Below, piece after piece: positions 1-9,006 of a stretch of DNA of 64,000 bases. Under the pieces are notes generated by a model. It was not told where the DNA came from, ran no database searches, and saw nothing but the letters and a program-made list of their open reading frames with translations. Made by a program: the position numbers and the translations under genes. The stretch is from the NCBI RefSeq assembly GCF_026162625.1, contig NZ_JAOTBD010000001.1:248001-312000 (forward strand), read 5' to 3'. Source of the DNA: Paracoccus beibuensis. Lineage in GTDB: Bacteria; Pseudomonadota; Alphaproteobacteria; Rhodobacterales; Rhodobacteraceae. Position 1 is the stretch's first letter. Each line of letters begins with the position of its first letter.

Positions 1-2239
1 GGCGGATATTGCGCATCACCGCCCGCGACAGGCGAATCGCCCGCACGACGCCTTGGGGATTGCCTGACATAAGCACCGCGTCGGCGGATTCGATGGCGAT
101 GTCGGTGCCGGTGCCGATCGCGATGCCGGTCTCGGCGGCGGCCAGCGCGGGGGCGTCGTTGATGCCGTCGCCCACGAAGACGCTGCCCTTGCCCATGCCA
201 TGGATTGCGGTCAGCTTGTCCTCGGATGTCAGGCCGGCCTTGATCCGGTCGATGCCGATGCGCGCGCCGACGGCCTGCGTTGTGGCAAGGAGGTCGCCCG
301 ACAGCATCGCCGTTTCCAGACCCAGCCGGTGCAGATCGGCCACCGTGGGCGCGGCCTCGGGGCGTTCCGGGTCGGCCAGGGCAAAGGTCGCCACGTGTCG
401 ACCATCGACGGCCAGGTGGACGGGGGTCGCGCCCTGACGGGCCGCGTCATCGGCCTGCGCAAGCAGGGCCGGGGCAGGGGGGACGCCGCCAGCCTCCAGC
501 GCCGCACGGTTGCCGATCAGCAGGTCCTGCCCCTCGACCGAGGCCGTTAGACCACGTCCGGCGGTGGCCGTGACCGAGCGGGCGGCGGGCAGGTCCATGC
601 CCTCGGCTTCGGCCAGGATGGCGGCGGCAAGGGGATGTTCGGACCGAGCCTCGGCGGCGGCGGTAAAGCGCAGCGCATCGTCGCGCCCGATGCCGTCGGT
701 CCAGATCGCGGTGACCCGCGGGCGACCCTGCGTCAGCGTGCCGGTCTTATCAAAGGCCACGACCCGCGCACCTGCCAGCTTCTGCAGCGCATCGCCCCGC
801 CGGAAGAGGACGCCAAGCTGCGCACCCCGACCGCTGCCGACCATGATCGACACCGGCACGGCGAGACCCATGGCGCAGGGGCAGGCGATGATCAGCACCG
901 ACACGCTGGCAACGACAGCATGGGCCAGCCCCGGCCCCCAGATCAGCCACAGCACGAAGGTCAGCGCCGCCAGCGCCATCACAACCGGCACGAAGATCAG
1001 CGTCACGCGGTCGACCAGCGCCTGCACCGGCAGCCGGGCGGCCTGCGCCTGCTCGACCAGCGCCACGATCCGCGACAGGACGGTGTCCGACCCGGTCGCG
1101 GTGACGCGATAGGTCAGGGCCGCCGATCCGTTCACCGTCCCGCCGGTGACCTTGTCGCCCGGGGCTTTCGAGGCCGGGACAGGTTCCCCTGTCAGCATCG
1201 ACTCGTCGACGGGACCCGAACCGTCGGTCACCACGCCGTCCAGCGCCACCCGTTCGCCGGGGGCCAGCAGCAGCAGGTCGCCGTCGCGCAGATCGGCGAC
1301 CGGCAGCTTGACCGGACGTCCGTCGCGCAGGGCTGTCGCCGTGTCGGGCGCCAGCGCGATCAGCGCGCGGATCGCGGCGCCGGCCTGCCCCTTGGCGCGC
1401 GCTTCCAGCCAGCGGCCCATCAGGATCAGAGTCATGATTACCGCCGCCGCCTCGAACCAGACCTGACGCGAGGATGCCGGCACCAGCCCCGGCGCCAGCG
1501 TCACCACGGTCGAGAACAGGAACGCCGTCCCCGCGCCGAGGGCGACGAGGCTGTTCATTTCGGGTGCACCGCGGCGCAGGGCCGGGATGCCTGCCGTGAA
1601 GAAGCGCCGCCCCGGACCCGCCAGAACCGCCAGCGTCAGCACCATCTGCGCCAGCCACAGCGCCTGCGTCGGGACCAGCCCGTGCAGCCAGTGGTGAAAG
1701 CCGGGAATGGCATGTCCACCCATCTCGACTAGGAAGACCGGCAGGGTCAGGGCAAGGGCCGTCAGGAAAGCGCGCCGAAGGTCGGGCGCCTGATCGGGCG
1801 GCGGCGCGGCCAGGCAGTCGGGCACGGCGACTTTGGCGGGATAGCCCAGGTGGGTGATGGCCTGCGCCAGCGCCTCGGGCGACAGGCCGGGCGCGTGGGT
1901 CACCTCGGCCCGGTGGGTGGCCAGGTTCACCTGCGCCTGCGCGACATCGGGGCGGACGGTCAGAGCGCGGGTGATCCGCCCCGAGCACGAGGCGCAGCTC
2001 ATCCCGTCGATGGTCAGGCGGGTGGTGGTCAGCTGCGCGGGATAGCCCGCCTGCTCCAGTGCGTCCTGCACCTGCGGCAGGGTGGCGCCGTCAAGCCGCA
2101 GATGCGCGCGCTTGGTGACGGGGTTCACGTTCAGGTCGCTGACGCCGGGCAGGGCGGTCAGGGCACGGGTCACACGGCCGGCGCAGGACGCGCAGCTGAT
2201 GCCCGGAATGGTCAGGTCAAGTTCGGTGGCGGAGGTCAT
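1..2239 (-). CDS. copA: Copper-translocating P1B-type ATPase, C-terminus cut by window edge
   Basis: Inner-membrane ATPase that exports Cu(I) from the cytoplasm. The 746 residues in the window start at ATG 2239 and run off the left end. Two N-terminal heavy-metal-associated domains carry GISCASC (Cys16/Cys19) and GMSCASC (Cys82/Cys85). Membrane segments follow, with the ion-binding CPC motif at 453-455, the phosphorylated Asp497 in DKTGTLT, and the hinge motif GDGIND near 691. The CPC motif and paired CxxC domains mark a P1B-1 copper exporter rather than a Zn/Cd pump. The last membrane helices lie outside the window. No CueR-type regulator gene is visible nearby. The start codon lies inside a possible upstream leader ORF (2217-2501). 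Confidence 0.95.
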   Translation of the reverse strand, partial: MTSATELDLTIPGISCASCAGRVTRALTALPGVSDLNVNPVTKRAHLRLDGATLPQVQDALEQAGYPAQLTTTRLTIDGMSCASCSGRITRALTVRPDVAQAQVNLATHRAEVTHAPGLSPEALAQAITHLGYPAKVAVPDCLAAPPPDQAPDLRRAFLTALALTLPVFLVEMGGHAIPGFHHWLHGLVPTQALWLAQMVLTLAVLAGPGRRFFTAGIPALRRGAPEMNSLVALGAGTAFLFSTVVTLAPGLVPASSRQVWFEAAAVIMTLILMGRWLEARAKGQAGAAIRALIALAPDTATALRDGRPVKLPVADLRDGDLLLLAPGERVALDGVVTDGSGPVDESMLTGEPVPASKAPGDKVTGGTVNGSAALTYRVTATGSDTVLSRIVALVEQAQAARLPVQALVDRVTLIFVPVVMALAALTFVLWLIWGPGLAHAVVASVSVLIIACPCAMGLAVPVSIMVGSGRGAQLGVLFRRGDALQKLAGARVVAFDKTGTLTQGRPRVTAIWTDGIGRDDALRFTAAAEARSEHPLAAAILAEAEGMDLPAARSVTATAGRGLTASVEGQDLLIGNRAALEAGGVPPAPALLAQADDAARQGATPVHLAVDGRHVATFALADPERPEAAPTVADLHRLGLETAMLSGDLLATTQAVGARIGIDRIKAGLTSEDKLTAIHGMGKGSVFVGDGINDAPALAAAETGIAIGTGTDIAIESADAVLMSGNPQGVVRAIRLSRAVMRNIR

Positions 2240-2501
2240 GTCCAGATGTCCCAAGGTTGCGGATCGGTCGCAGCAACATTGGGGCCGCCGGCGGCGCCTG
2301 CGGGCGCGATGGCGCGCGGTCAGCCAGCTGAGCGTGCGGGAGCGCCTCCAGGTGCACCGGCACGGGGCGCGGTGCGGGCCGCGACAGGCGCGGCCGGGCG
2401 GACATGTGGCAGCGGCAGGCTCGGTCGCCCCGGCCCCGGCACAGATGGGCCGGACGGACAGTCGCCTTGCGGCGGCGAGGTTGCGAATTGCTGCAGCACA
2501 T
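2217..2501 (-). CDS. Possible Cys/Pro-rich leader ORF overlapping the copA start
   Basis: A 94-codon ORF whose stop lies 23 nt inside copA. Its N-terminal third is rich in Cys and His (Cys2, Cys3, then C-R-G-R-G-D-R-A-C-R-C-H around residues 21-33), and the middle is Pro/Arg-rich. Roughly 80% of third positions are G or C before the overlap, which is compatible with coding but also common by chance in DNA this GC-rich. Small Cys-containing, Pro-rich leader proteins that couple copper sensing to translation of downstream copper genes are known in Rhodobacter (CutF type); the resemblance here is in architecture only. No good ribosome binding site is visible. It could equally be a non-coding 5' region. 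Confidence 0.27.
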   Translation of the reverse strand: MCCSNSQPRRRKATVRPAHLCRGRGDRACRCHMSARPRLSRPAPRPVPVHLEALPHAQLADRAPSRPQAPPAAPMLLRPIRNLGTSGHDLRHRT

Positions 2502-2506
2502 GCCCA

Positions 2507-2536
2507 ACAGATGTGGCCCGTGTGCGCCTCGGTCAA
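2507..2536 (-). promoter_or_regulatory. Candidate copA promoter
   Basis: On the minus strand TTGACC (2536-2531) is followed after 18 bp by ATCTGT (2512-2507). The rest of the 2240-2615 gap shows no gene other than the possible leader ORF. No clean dyad typical of a CueR operator is seen, so copper control is only inferred from the downstream gene. Confidence 0.3.
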
Positions 2537-2615
2537 GGCTCAACGTCGACGTGAGTTGCGGGGGGTGCCGCTTTTCCTGTAACCATGGGCCGAATGTTCC
2601 GGACGAGGATGAAGC

Positions 2616-3191
2616 ATGAACCGCCGTCAGATGATCTCGCTGGCCCTGCCTCTGGCCGTTGCGCTGGCCGCCGCGCCGTCGCTGGTGATGGCACAGGCCG
2701 CACCCGTCGCCCCGGCTGCGGCCGATCCCTATGTTCCGACCGAGGTCGCCATCCGCGAGGATTTCGAGGTCGGCAGCATCGTCGTGGTCAGCCGCGACTT
2801 CTTCCTCTACCACGTCATCGCGCCGGGCCGGGCGATCCGCTACGGCGTCGCCGTCGGCAAGGACGAACTGGTCTGGAAGGGCAAAGCGACCATCGGGCGC
2901 AAGGTCGAATGGCCCAGCTGGCGCCCGACGCAGGACATGATCGAACGTAACCCGGACGCGTACCAGAAATATGCCGATGGCATGCCCGGCGGTCCGAAGA
3001 ACCCGCTGGGGGCGCGGGCGCTCTATCTCTATAACGCCCAGGGCCAGGACACGGCGATCCGCATCCACGGGACGACCGATCCCGGATCGATCGGCCGGGC
3101 GGTGTCGAACGGCTGCCTGCGGATGCGCAACGAAGCCGTGATCAGCCTGTTCGACCAGGTCCCGGTCGGCACGCCCGTCTACGTCTTCTGA
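2616..3191 (+). CDS. L,D-transpeptidase, YkuD family, exported
   Basis: Predicted periplasmic enzyme forming 3-3 cross-links in peptidoglycan or attaching proteins to it. It has 191 residues. A signal peptide spans about residues 1-26 (MNRRQ, hydrophobic core, cleavage near VMAQ). The YkuD catalytic domain carries His151 (IHGT) and the active-site SNGCLR motif with Cys167 and Arg169. A good ribosome binding site (GAGGATGAAG) precedes ATG 2616. mnmH follows after 2 nt, suggesting co-transcription. Short single-domain members like this are frequent in Rhodobacteraceae, usually in several copies, so the exact substrate cannot be assigned. Confidence 0.92.
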   Translation: MNRRQMISLALPLAVALAAAPSLVMAQAAPVAPAAADPYVPTEVAIREDFEVGSIVVVSRDFFLYHVIAPGRAIRYGVAVGKDELVWKGKATIGRKVEWPSWRPTQDMIERNPDAYQKYADGMPGGPKNPLGARALYLYNAQGQDTAIRIHGTTDPGSIGRAVSNGCLRMRNEAVISLFDQVPVGTPVYVF

Positions 3192-3193
3192 TC

Positions 3194-4270
3194 TTGACCC
3201 TGCGCCTGTCACGGGTGGCCGACCCCGCGCTGTCGAGGTTCGACCAGATCATCGACGCCCGCTCTCCGGCGGAATATGCCGAGGATCACCTGCCCGGCGC
3301 GATCAGCCTGCCCGTCCTCAACGACGAGGAGCGGGCGCGCGTCGGCACGATCTATAAGCAGGTGTCGCCCTTTGACGCCCGCAAGATCGGCGGCGCGCTG
3401 GTCATCGCGGCCATCGCCCGCCACATCGCGGGGCCGCTGGCCCATCACGACGGGGCGTGGCAGCCGCTGGTCTATTGCTGGCGGGGCGGGCAGCGCTCCG
3501 GCGCCTTCACGACGCTTCTGCGAGAGGTCGGCTGGCGCGCCGACCGGATCGAGGGCGGCTACAAGGCCTGGCGCCGGCTGGTCGTGGACCTGGTGCAGAA
3601 TGGCCCGGTTCCCGCGCCGGTGATCGTTCTGGACGGCAATACCGGCAGCGCCAAGACCGAGATCCTGCTGCACCTGGCCAGCCGCGGGCACCAGGTCATC
3701 GACCTGGAGGGGCTGGCGAACCACCGGGGCAGCATCTTCGGCGGCATGCCAGGTGGCCAGCCCAGCCAGAAGATGTTCGAGGGCCGCCTGGCGCTGGCCC
3801 TTGAGGCGCTGGACCCCACCCGACCGGTGCTGGTCGAGGCCGAGAGCAGCCGGATCGGCGATCTGAACGTTCCCAAGGCGATGTGGCAGGCGATCTGCGC
3901 CGCCCCGCGCGCCCGGCTGGAGGTGCCGGTCGAGGCGCGCGCGGTCTTCACCGCCGACCGTTATGCCGAGGTGCTGGGCGACGGCGTCCGCATGGCGCCG
4001 ATTCTGACCCAGCTGACGCCGCTGCACCCCGCCGACCGGATCGCCATGTGGCGGGAGATGCTGGCGGTCGGCGACCTCTACGGAATTTCGGAGAGCCTGC
4101 TGCGGGACCACTACGACCCGCGCTACCAACGCCACCGGTCGCGGCATGACGACGGGCGCGGGCAGGTGGTGTTCCTGCACGGGCTGACGGACCTTGAGGC
4201 GGCGACCTCGAAGGTCGAGGCCGCATTGGCCCGGATGCAGCCGTCCACGGGATCGGCGATCGGCGGCTGA
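3194..4270 (+). CDS. mnmH: tRNA 2-selenouridine synthase
   Basis: Converts 2-thiouridine at the wobble position of certain tRNAs to 2-selenouridine using selenophosphate (also called SelU/YbbB). The 358 residues match the usual length. The N-terminal rhodanese domain has the active-site loop YCWRGGQRSG with Cys95. A C-terminal P-loop domain has GNTGSAKT at about 148-155. The start used is TTG 3194, two bases after the transpeptidase stop; no ATG lies near. No selenophosphate synthetase gene is in the window. It runs convergently toward punA across a 190-bp gap. Confidence 0.9.
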   Translation: MTLRLSRVADPALSRFDQIIDARSPAEYAEDHLPGAISLPVLNDEERARVGTIYKQVSPFDARKIGGALVIAAIARHIAGPLAHHDGAWQPLVYCWRGGQRSGAFTTLLREVGWRADRIEGGYKAWRRLVVDLVQNGPVPAPVIVLDGNTGSAKTEILLHLASRGHQVIDLEGLANHRGSIFGGMPGGQPSQKMFEGRLALALEALDPTRPVLVEAESSRIGDLNVPKAMWQAICAAPRARLEVPVEARAVFTADRYAEVLGDGVRMAPILTQLTPLHPADRIAMWREMLAVGDLYGISESLLRDHYDPRYQRHRSRHDDGRGQVVFLHGLTDLEAATSKVEAALARMQPSTGSAIGG

Positions 4271-4373
4271 TCATGTCCGCGGCATCACGATGGGCGCGGG
4301 CAGGTGGCGTCGCATAAGACGCTGTTGAAACCGGCGGCTGCAGGTCGACGCCCATCGGCCGCATTCAGCCGTC

Positions 4374-4394
4374 CAGGCGTCTGTTCGACGCCTG
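4374..4394. terminator. Hairpin between convergent mnmH and punA
   Basis: Perfect 8-bp inverted repeat CAGGCGTC / GACGCCTG with a 5-nt loop in the gap between two converging genes. No T-run is present on either side, so termination is plausible from position only. Confidence 0.4.
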
Positions 4395-4462
4395 ACCGTG
4401 TTGGCAGGATTGCCCGAGACAGCGTGTAAGCCGACTTGCGACTTCGGACAGACCGTGAACCC

Positions 4463-5260
4463 TCAGTCGCGCAGGAAGCGGCGCAGGACGGCCTCGAGCT
4501 TGGCAGCGCCCAAGGGCGCCATTGCTTCGGTATGATCGTGGCTGATCGCCTCGTCCGACAGGCCCGCCCCCATGTTGGTGATTACCGAGATCGCGGCGCA
4601 GCGCAGCCCCAGGAAGCGCGACAGGATGATTTCCGGCACGGTGGACATGCCCACGGCATCGGCACCAAGAGTGCGGGCGGCGCGGATCTCGGCCGGGGTT
4701 TCGAAGCTGGGGCCCGAAAACCAGCAATAGACGCCCTCTGGCAGCTCCACGCCTTCGGCCTCGGCGGCCGCGCGCAGGCCGGCCCGCATGTCGACGTCAT
4801 GCGCGTCGGTCATGGGCACGAATCGGGCGTCCGTCGCCTCTCCGATCAGGGGGTTCGTTCCGGCGAAGGCGATGTGATCGCTTAGCAGCATCAGCGCGCC
4901 GGGCGGGATGTCGGAGCGCAGCGAGCCGGCCGCATTCGTCAGGATCAGGCGGTCGCAGCCAAGTTCGGCCAGCACCTCCAGCGGCAGGCGCATGGCGTCG
5001 GCACGGCCCGATTCGTAGTAATGCGACCGCCCGCCGAAGACGGCGACGCGGGTGCCCTCCAGTTGGCCGATCACCAGTTGCGGGACATGGCCGGACACGC
5101 CGGCATGGGGAAAGCCCGGCAGGTCCGAGTAGGGGATGGCGACGCCCTCTACCTTGGCCGCCAGGTGCCCCAACCCGGACCCGAGGATCATGCCGAACGC
5201 TGGCGGCTTATCCCCGGCGCGCTCGCGGATAAGGGCGGCGAGCTCAGCGCTCCTTGACAT
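4463..5260 (-). CDS. punA: Purine nucleoside phosphorylase, trimeric class
   Basis: Cleaves purine nucleosides with phosphate to free base and (deoxy)ribose 1-phosphate. It has 265 residues with the family's phosphate-binding GSGLG (27-31), GRSHYYE (77-83), the FETPAEIR stretch (186-193), GMSTVPE (204-210) and the base-binding Asn in VITNMGAG. It is the last gene of the nucleoside transporter operon, its start overlapping the second permease by 17 nt. The pairing fits import of nucleosides followed immediately by phosphorolysis, and implies that the transporter carries purine nucleosides. Confidence 0.93.
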   Translation of the reverse strand: MSRSAELAALIRERAGDKPPAFGMILGSGLGHLAAKVEGVAIPYSDLPGFPHAGVSGHVPQLVIGQLEGTRVAVFGGRSHYYESGRADAMRLPLEVLAELGCDRLILTNAAGSLRSDIPPGALMLLSDHIAFAGTNPLIGEATDARFVPMTDAHDVDMRAGLRAAAEAEGVELPEGVYCWFSGPSFETPAEIRAARTLGADAVGMSTVPEIILSRFLGLRCAAISVITNMGAGLSDEAISHDHTEAMAPLGAAKLEAVLRRFLRD

Positions 5261-6272
5261 AGGGCTCTCCTCCGGCGCGGGGCGGGACGGCGCGGCCGAC
5301 GAAGCCCGCCAGGATCACCACCGTCAGGATATAGGGCAGCGCGTTCATGAACATCGAGGGGACGGTGACGAAGCCCAGGTCGAGGTCGGGATAGAGGTTC
5401 GCGATCGCCTCGAGGAGGCCGAAGAGGAAGGTCGCGAACAGCGCCTGCCAGGGCCGCCACTTGGCGAAGATCAACGCCGCCAGGGCGATGAACCCGCGGC
5501 CTGCCGTCATCTCCTTGACGAAGCCGGCCGACAGAGCCGTGGCTAGATAGGCCCCGGCGATGCCGGTCAGCACGCCGCAGATCGCCACCGCCGCATAGCG
5601 CAGCCGTGTCACCGATACGCCCGAGGTATCGACCGAGGCGGGGTTTTCCCCCACGGCCCGCAGCCGCAGGCCAAAGCGCGTGCGGAACAGCACCCACCAG
5701 GTCAGCGGCACCAGCGCGAAGGCGACATAGACCAGGATCGTGTGCCCCGAGATCAGACCGGAATAGATCGGCCCCAGCACCGGCACGTCGCGCAGCGTGT
5801 CCGCAAAGGGCAGGGTGATCGGATTGAACCGGCCCGCCCCGGTCAGCGACGGCGTGCGACCGCCAAGGCCGAAGGCGTTCTGGCCGACCAGCACCGTCAG
5901 GCCCGAGGCGAGAAAGTTGATCGCCACGCCCGAGATCAGCTGGTTGCCCTTGAAGGTGATCGAGGCAAGCCCGTGGACCAGCGACAGCACCAGCGCCCCG
6001 GCGATCCCCGCCGCCAGCCCCAGCCAGGCGCTGCCCGTCAGGAACGCGACCGAGGCCGAGGTGAAGGCCGCCATCAGCATCTTCCCCTCAAGCCCGATGT
6101 CGAAGACGCCGGCCCGTTCGGAATAGAGCCCCGCCAGGCAGGCCAGCAGCAGGGGCGTCATCAGGCGCAGCGCGCTGCCGATGCCCTGCTGCGCAGCCGT
6201 CCCGTCGGCCAGCGCCCAGACAAGGCAGATCGCCAGCACGATGATGGCGATGAAGGAATCCTTGATGTTCAT
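5244..6272 (-). CDS. Nucleoside ABC transporter permease (second subunit)
   Basis: Integral membrane subunit of a BmpA-type nucleoside importer (YufQ/NupC-like, BPD_transp_2 family). The start MNIKDSF at 6272 gives 342 residues with about nine hydrophobic helices and the GLNEG-like cytoplasmic region in GLRLRAVGENPASVDTSG that contacts the ATPase. Its ATG overlaps the stop of the first permease by 4 nt (ATGA), and its own end overlaps punA by 17 nt. A longer reading frame continues upstream of this start but is only the shadow of the first permease. Confidence 0.92.
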   Translation of the reverse strand: MNIKDSFIAIIVLAICLVWALADGTAAQQGIGSALRLMTPLLLACLAGLYSERAGVFDIGLEGKMLMAAFTSASVAFLTGSAWLGLAAGIAGALVLSLVHGLASITFKGNQLISGVAINFLASGLTVLVGQNAFGLGGRTPSLTGAGRFNPITLPFADTLRDVPVLGPIYSGLISGHTILVYVAFALVPLTWWVLFRTRFGLRLRAVGENPASVDTSGVSVTRLRYAAVAICGVLTGIAGAYLATALSAGFVKEMTAGRGFIALAALIFAKWRPWQALFATFLFGLLEAIANLYPDLDLGFVTVPSMFMNALPYILTVVILAGFVGRAVPPRAGGEPYVKER

Positions 6273-7372
6273 CCCTTGGCCCCCCCGGTCCGGCGGCGGG
6301 ACAGGAACAGACGCTCCAGTGGCACGCGGACCATGTTGTCCAGCGCGCCCGTGAGCAGGATCACCAGCGCCTGGATGACCACGATCAGCTCTCGCGGGAT
6401 GGTCGTCCACAGCGCCAGTTCGCCCCCGCCCTGATAGAGAAAGCCGAACAGCAGCGCCGCCAGAAGGATACCGAGCGGGTGGTTGCGGCCCATCAGCGCC
6501 ACGGCGATGCCGATGAAGCCCGCGCCTTCGACGGCGTTCAGGACCAGGCGTTCCGATTCGCCCATGACGTTGTTGATCGCCATCAGCCCTGCCAGACCGC
6601 CCGAGATCAGCATGGCGATCACGGTGATGCGGACGGGGTTGATGCCGGCATAGACGGCGCCCGGTTCGGACTTGCCCAAGGCGCGGATCTCGAATCCAAG
6701 ACGCGTGCGCCAGATCAGCACCCAGACCAGCAGGCAGGCGGCCAGCGCCAGGAAGAAGGTGATGTTTGCGGGGGTGTTGCGCCCCCATTCGATGCCGATG
6801 GACGCGAACAGGTCGGTCAGCGCCGGCAGGTTCGTCGACTCGGGAAACCGGGCCGAGGCCGGGTCCATGCTGCCCACTGGGCGCAGCTTGTTGACCAGCA
6901 CGTAATTCAGCAGCGCTGCCGCGATGAAGTTGAACATGATCGTTGTGATCACGATGTGGCTGCCGCGCTTTGCCTGAAGGATCGCCGGGATGAAGGCCCA
7001 GGCCGCGCCGAACAGCGCCGCCCCGACCATGGCAACAGGCAGCGCGAGTGCCCAATGCGGCAGCGGGATATTCAACAGCACCAGCGCGACTCCCAGTCCG
7101 CCCATCGCCGCCTGACCTTCGCCGCCGATGTTGAACAGGCTGGCGTGATAGGCGACGGCGACCGCCAGTCCGGTGAAGATGAAGTTCGTCGCATAATAAA
7201 GCGTGAACCCCCAGCCATAGGACGACCCCAGCGCGCCCTCGACCATCGTGGTCAGCGCGACCCAGGGGCTTTCGCCGATCGCCAGGATCACCAGCGCGGA
7301 AATTCCCATCGCCAGCACCAGAGAGATCAGCGGCGTCAGGATCACGTCCGCCCATTTCGGCATCTTGTCCAT
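6269..7372 (-). CDS. Nucleoside ABC transporter permease (first subunit)
   Basis: Membrane subunit of the same importer (YufP/NupB-like). It has 367 residues from MDKMPKWADV, with multiple hydrophobic helices and the typical N-terminal FNIGGEGQ segment and the coupling region GFEIRALGKSEPGAVYAG. The start ATG shares one base with the ATPase stop (TGATG), and the stop overlaps the next permease by 4 nt, so all subunits look translationally coupled. The frame stays open upstream into the ATPase gene; that extension is not part of this protein. Confidence 0.92.
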   Translation of the reverse strand: MDKMPKWADVILTPLISLVLAMGISALVILAIGESPWVALTTMVEGALGSSYGWGFTLYYATNFIFTGLAVAVAYHASLFNIGGEGQAAMGGLGVALVLLNIPLPHWALALPVAMVGAALFGAAWAFIPAILQAKRGSHIVITTIMFNFIAAALLNYVLVNKLRPVGSMDPASARFPESTNLPALTDLFASIGIEWGRNTPANITFFLALAACLLVWVLIWRTRLGFEIRALGKSEPGAVYAGINPVRITVIAMLISGGLAGLMAINNVMGESERLVLNAVEGAGFIGIAVALMGRNHPLGILLAALLFGFLYQGGGELALWTTIPRELIVVIQALVILLTGALDNMVRVPLERLFLSRRRTGGAKG

Positions 7373-9006
7373 CAGGCGCGCTCCTCGGGGTGCTGGTCTT
7401 CGGGCGGGATGCCAGCGGTGGCGGGGGCGCTCATGTCGGTCACGCCGGCCATCAGCAGGCCCAGTTCCCCGGTGGTGGTCTGGTCCGGCAGCCTCTCGCC
7501 CATGATGCGTCCGTCGAACATGACCGCCACGCGGTCCGACAGCGACAGGATCTCGTCCAACTCGACCGAGACCAGCAGGATCGCCTTGCCGGCGTCGCGC
7601 AGTTCCACGATCCGCTTGTGGATGAATTCGATGGCGCCGATGTCCACCCCGCGCGTCGGCTGGCCGATCAGCAGCAGGTCGGGGTTGCGCTCGATCTCCC
7701 TCGCGACGACGATCTTCTGCTGATTGCCACCGGAAAAGTTGCGCGCCGCCAGGTTCGGGTCGCGCGGGCGGACATCGAACCGCTCCATCTTCTCGGCGGC
7801 GTCGCTGCGGATGGCGGCGTTGTCCATCAGCCAGCCCTTGTTGAATTCCGGCGCGTCCTGCCACCCGAAGGCGACGTTTTCCCAGGCCGCGAAGTCCATG
7901 ATCAGCCCTTCAACCTGCCGGTCTTCGGGGATGTGGCCGATGCCGTCGCGGCGCCGCTGGCCGGCGTTGCACCTGCTCCCCGACAGGGGCAGGGGCTGGC
8001 CGTTCATCCGCACCTCGCCGCCGACCTTGGCATTCTTTGGGGGATAGCCGCCCAAAATCTCCAGCAGCTGGGTCTGGCCGTTGCCGCTGACGCCGGCGAG
8101 GCCCAGGATTTCCCCCGCACGGATGTCCAGGTTGACGCCGCGCAGGCGTTCCACGCCCTCGTCGTCGACCATGCTCAGGTTGCGCATCTCGAGCACCGGG
8201 GCCTGAGGCCGCGCCGGCTGCTTGTCGACGTTCAGCAGGACCTTGCGGCCCACCATCAGTTCGGCCAGCTCCTCGGGGCTGGTCTCGGCGGTGCGGACGG
8301 ATGCCACCATCTCGCCCCGGCGCATGACGCTGACGCTGTCGGTGATCTCCATGATCTCGCGCAGCTTGTGGGTGATCAGGATGATCGTCTTTCCTTCGTC
8401 GCGCAGGCCTTCCAGGATGCGGAACAGGTGATCCGCCTCGGCCGGTGTCAGCACGCCCGTGGGTTCGTCCAGGATCAGGATATCGGCCTGGCGATAGAGC
8501 GCCTTCAGGATCTCGACCCGCTGCTGGTGACCAACCGAGAGCGAGTCGATCGTCGCGTCGGGGTCCACGTTCAGTTGATATTCGGCGGCCAGTTGCTTCA
8601 GCACGCCGCGCGCCTTGGACAGCGACGGGCGCAGCATGGCCCCGTCCTCGGCGCCCAGGATCACGTTCTCCAGCACGGTGAAATTTCGGACCAGCTTGAA
8701 ATGCTGGAAGACCATGCCGATGCCGGCGCGGATCGCGGTCTGGCTGTCGGCGATGGTGATCGGGCGGCCGTCGACCAGAATCTCGCCCGCGTCGGGTTTG
8801 TAGAACCCGTAGAGGATCGACATCAGCGTGGACTTGCCCGCGCCGTTTTCGCCGATGATGCCGTGGATCGTGCCCTTGGGGACGCGCAGGTCGATATTGC
8901 GGTTGGCCTGGACCGGCCCGAACGCCTTCGAGATGCCGCGCAGCTCGATGGCAGCGGGGGCGGCCGTGTCCGACCGCCCCCCCACGCTTTTCCCTGCGGT
9001 CGCCAT
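7372..9006 (-). CDS. Nucleoside ABC transporter ATP-binding protein, double cassette
   Basis: Cytoplasmic ATPase with two fused cassettes, 544 residues, as in YufO/NupA and sugar importers of the same class. The first half has Walker A GENGAGKST (52-60), signature LSVGH (156-160) and Walker B ILILDEP (177-182). The second half has a degenerate Walker A (GVSGNGQTQ, 305-313), signature FSGGN (424-428) and GQPTRGVD (448-455) where the usual Walker B aspartate is replaced. An inactive second site is normal in this subfamily. It is coupled by TGATG junctions to the binding protein upstream and the permease downstream. Confidence 0.95.
   Translation of the reverse strand: MATAGKSVGGRSDTAAPAAIELRGISKAFGPVQANRNIDLRVPKGTIHGIIGENGAGKSTLMSILYGFYKPDAGEILVDGRPITIADSQTAIRAGIGMVFQHFKLVRNFTVLENVILGAEDGAMLRPSLSKARGVLKQLAAEYQLNVDPDATIDSLSVGHQQRVEILKALYRQADILILDEPTGVLTPAEADHLFRILEGLRDEGKTIILITHKLREIMEITDSVSVMRRGEMVASVRTAETSPEELAELMVGRKVLLNVDKQPARPQAPVLEMRNLSMVDDEGVERLRGVNLDIRAGEILGLAGVSGNGQTQLLEILGGYPPKNAKVGGEVRMNGQPLPLSGSRCNAGQRRRDGIGHIPEDRQVEGLIMDFAAWENVAFGWQDAPEFNKGWLMDNAAIRSDAAEKMERFDVRPRDPNLAARNFSGGNQQKIVVAREIERNPDLLLIGQPTRGVDIGAIEFIHKRIVELRDAGKAILLVSVELDEILSLSDRVAVMFDGRIMGERLPDQTTTGELGLLMAGVTDMSAPATAGIPPEDQHPEERA

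Noticed and set aside
2502..3212. Upstream continuation of the copA leader frame
   Set aside because: It runs antisense through the L,D-transpeptidase gene and has no start signal there; only the part from 2501 is considered.
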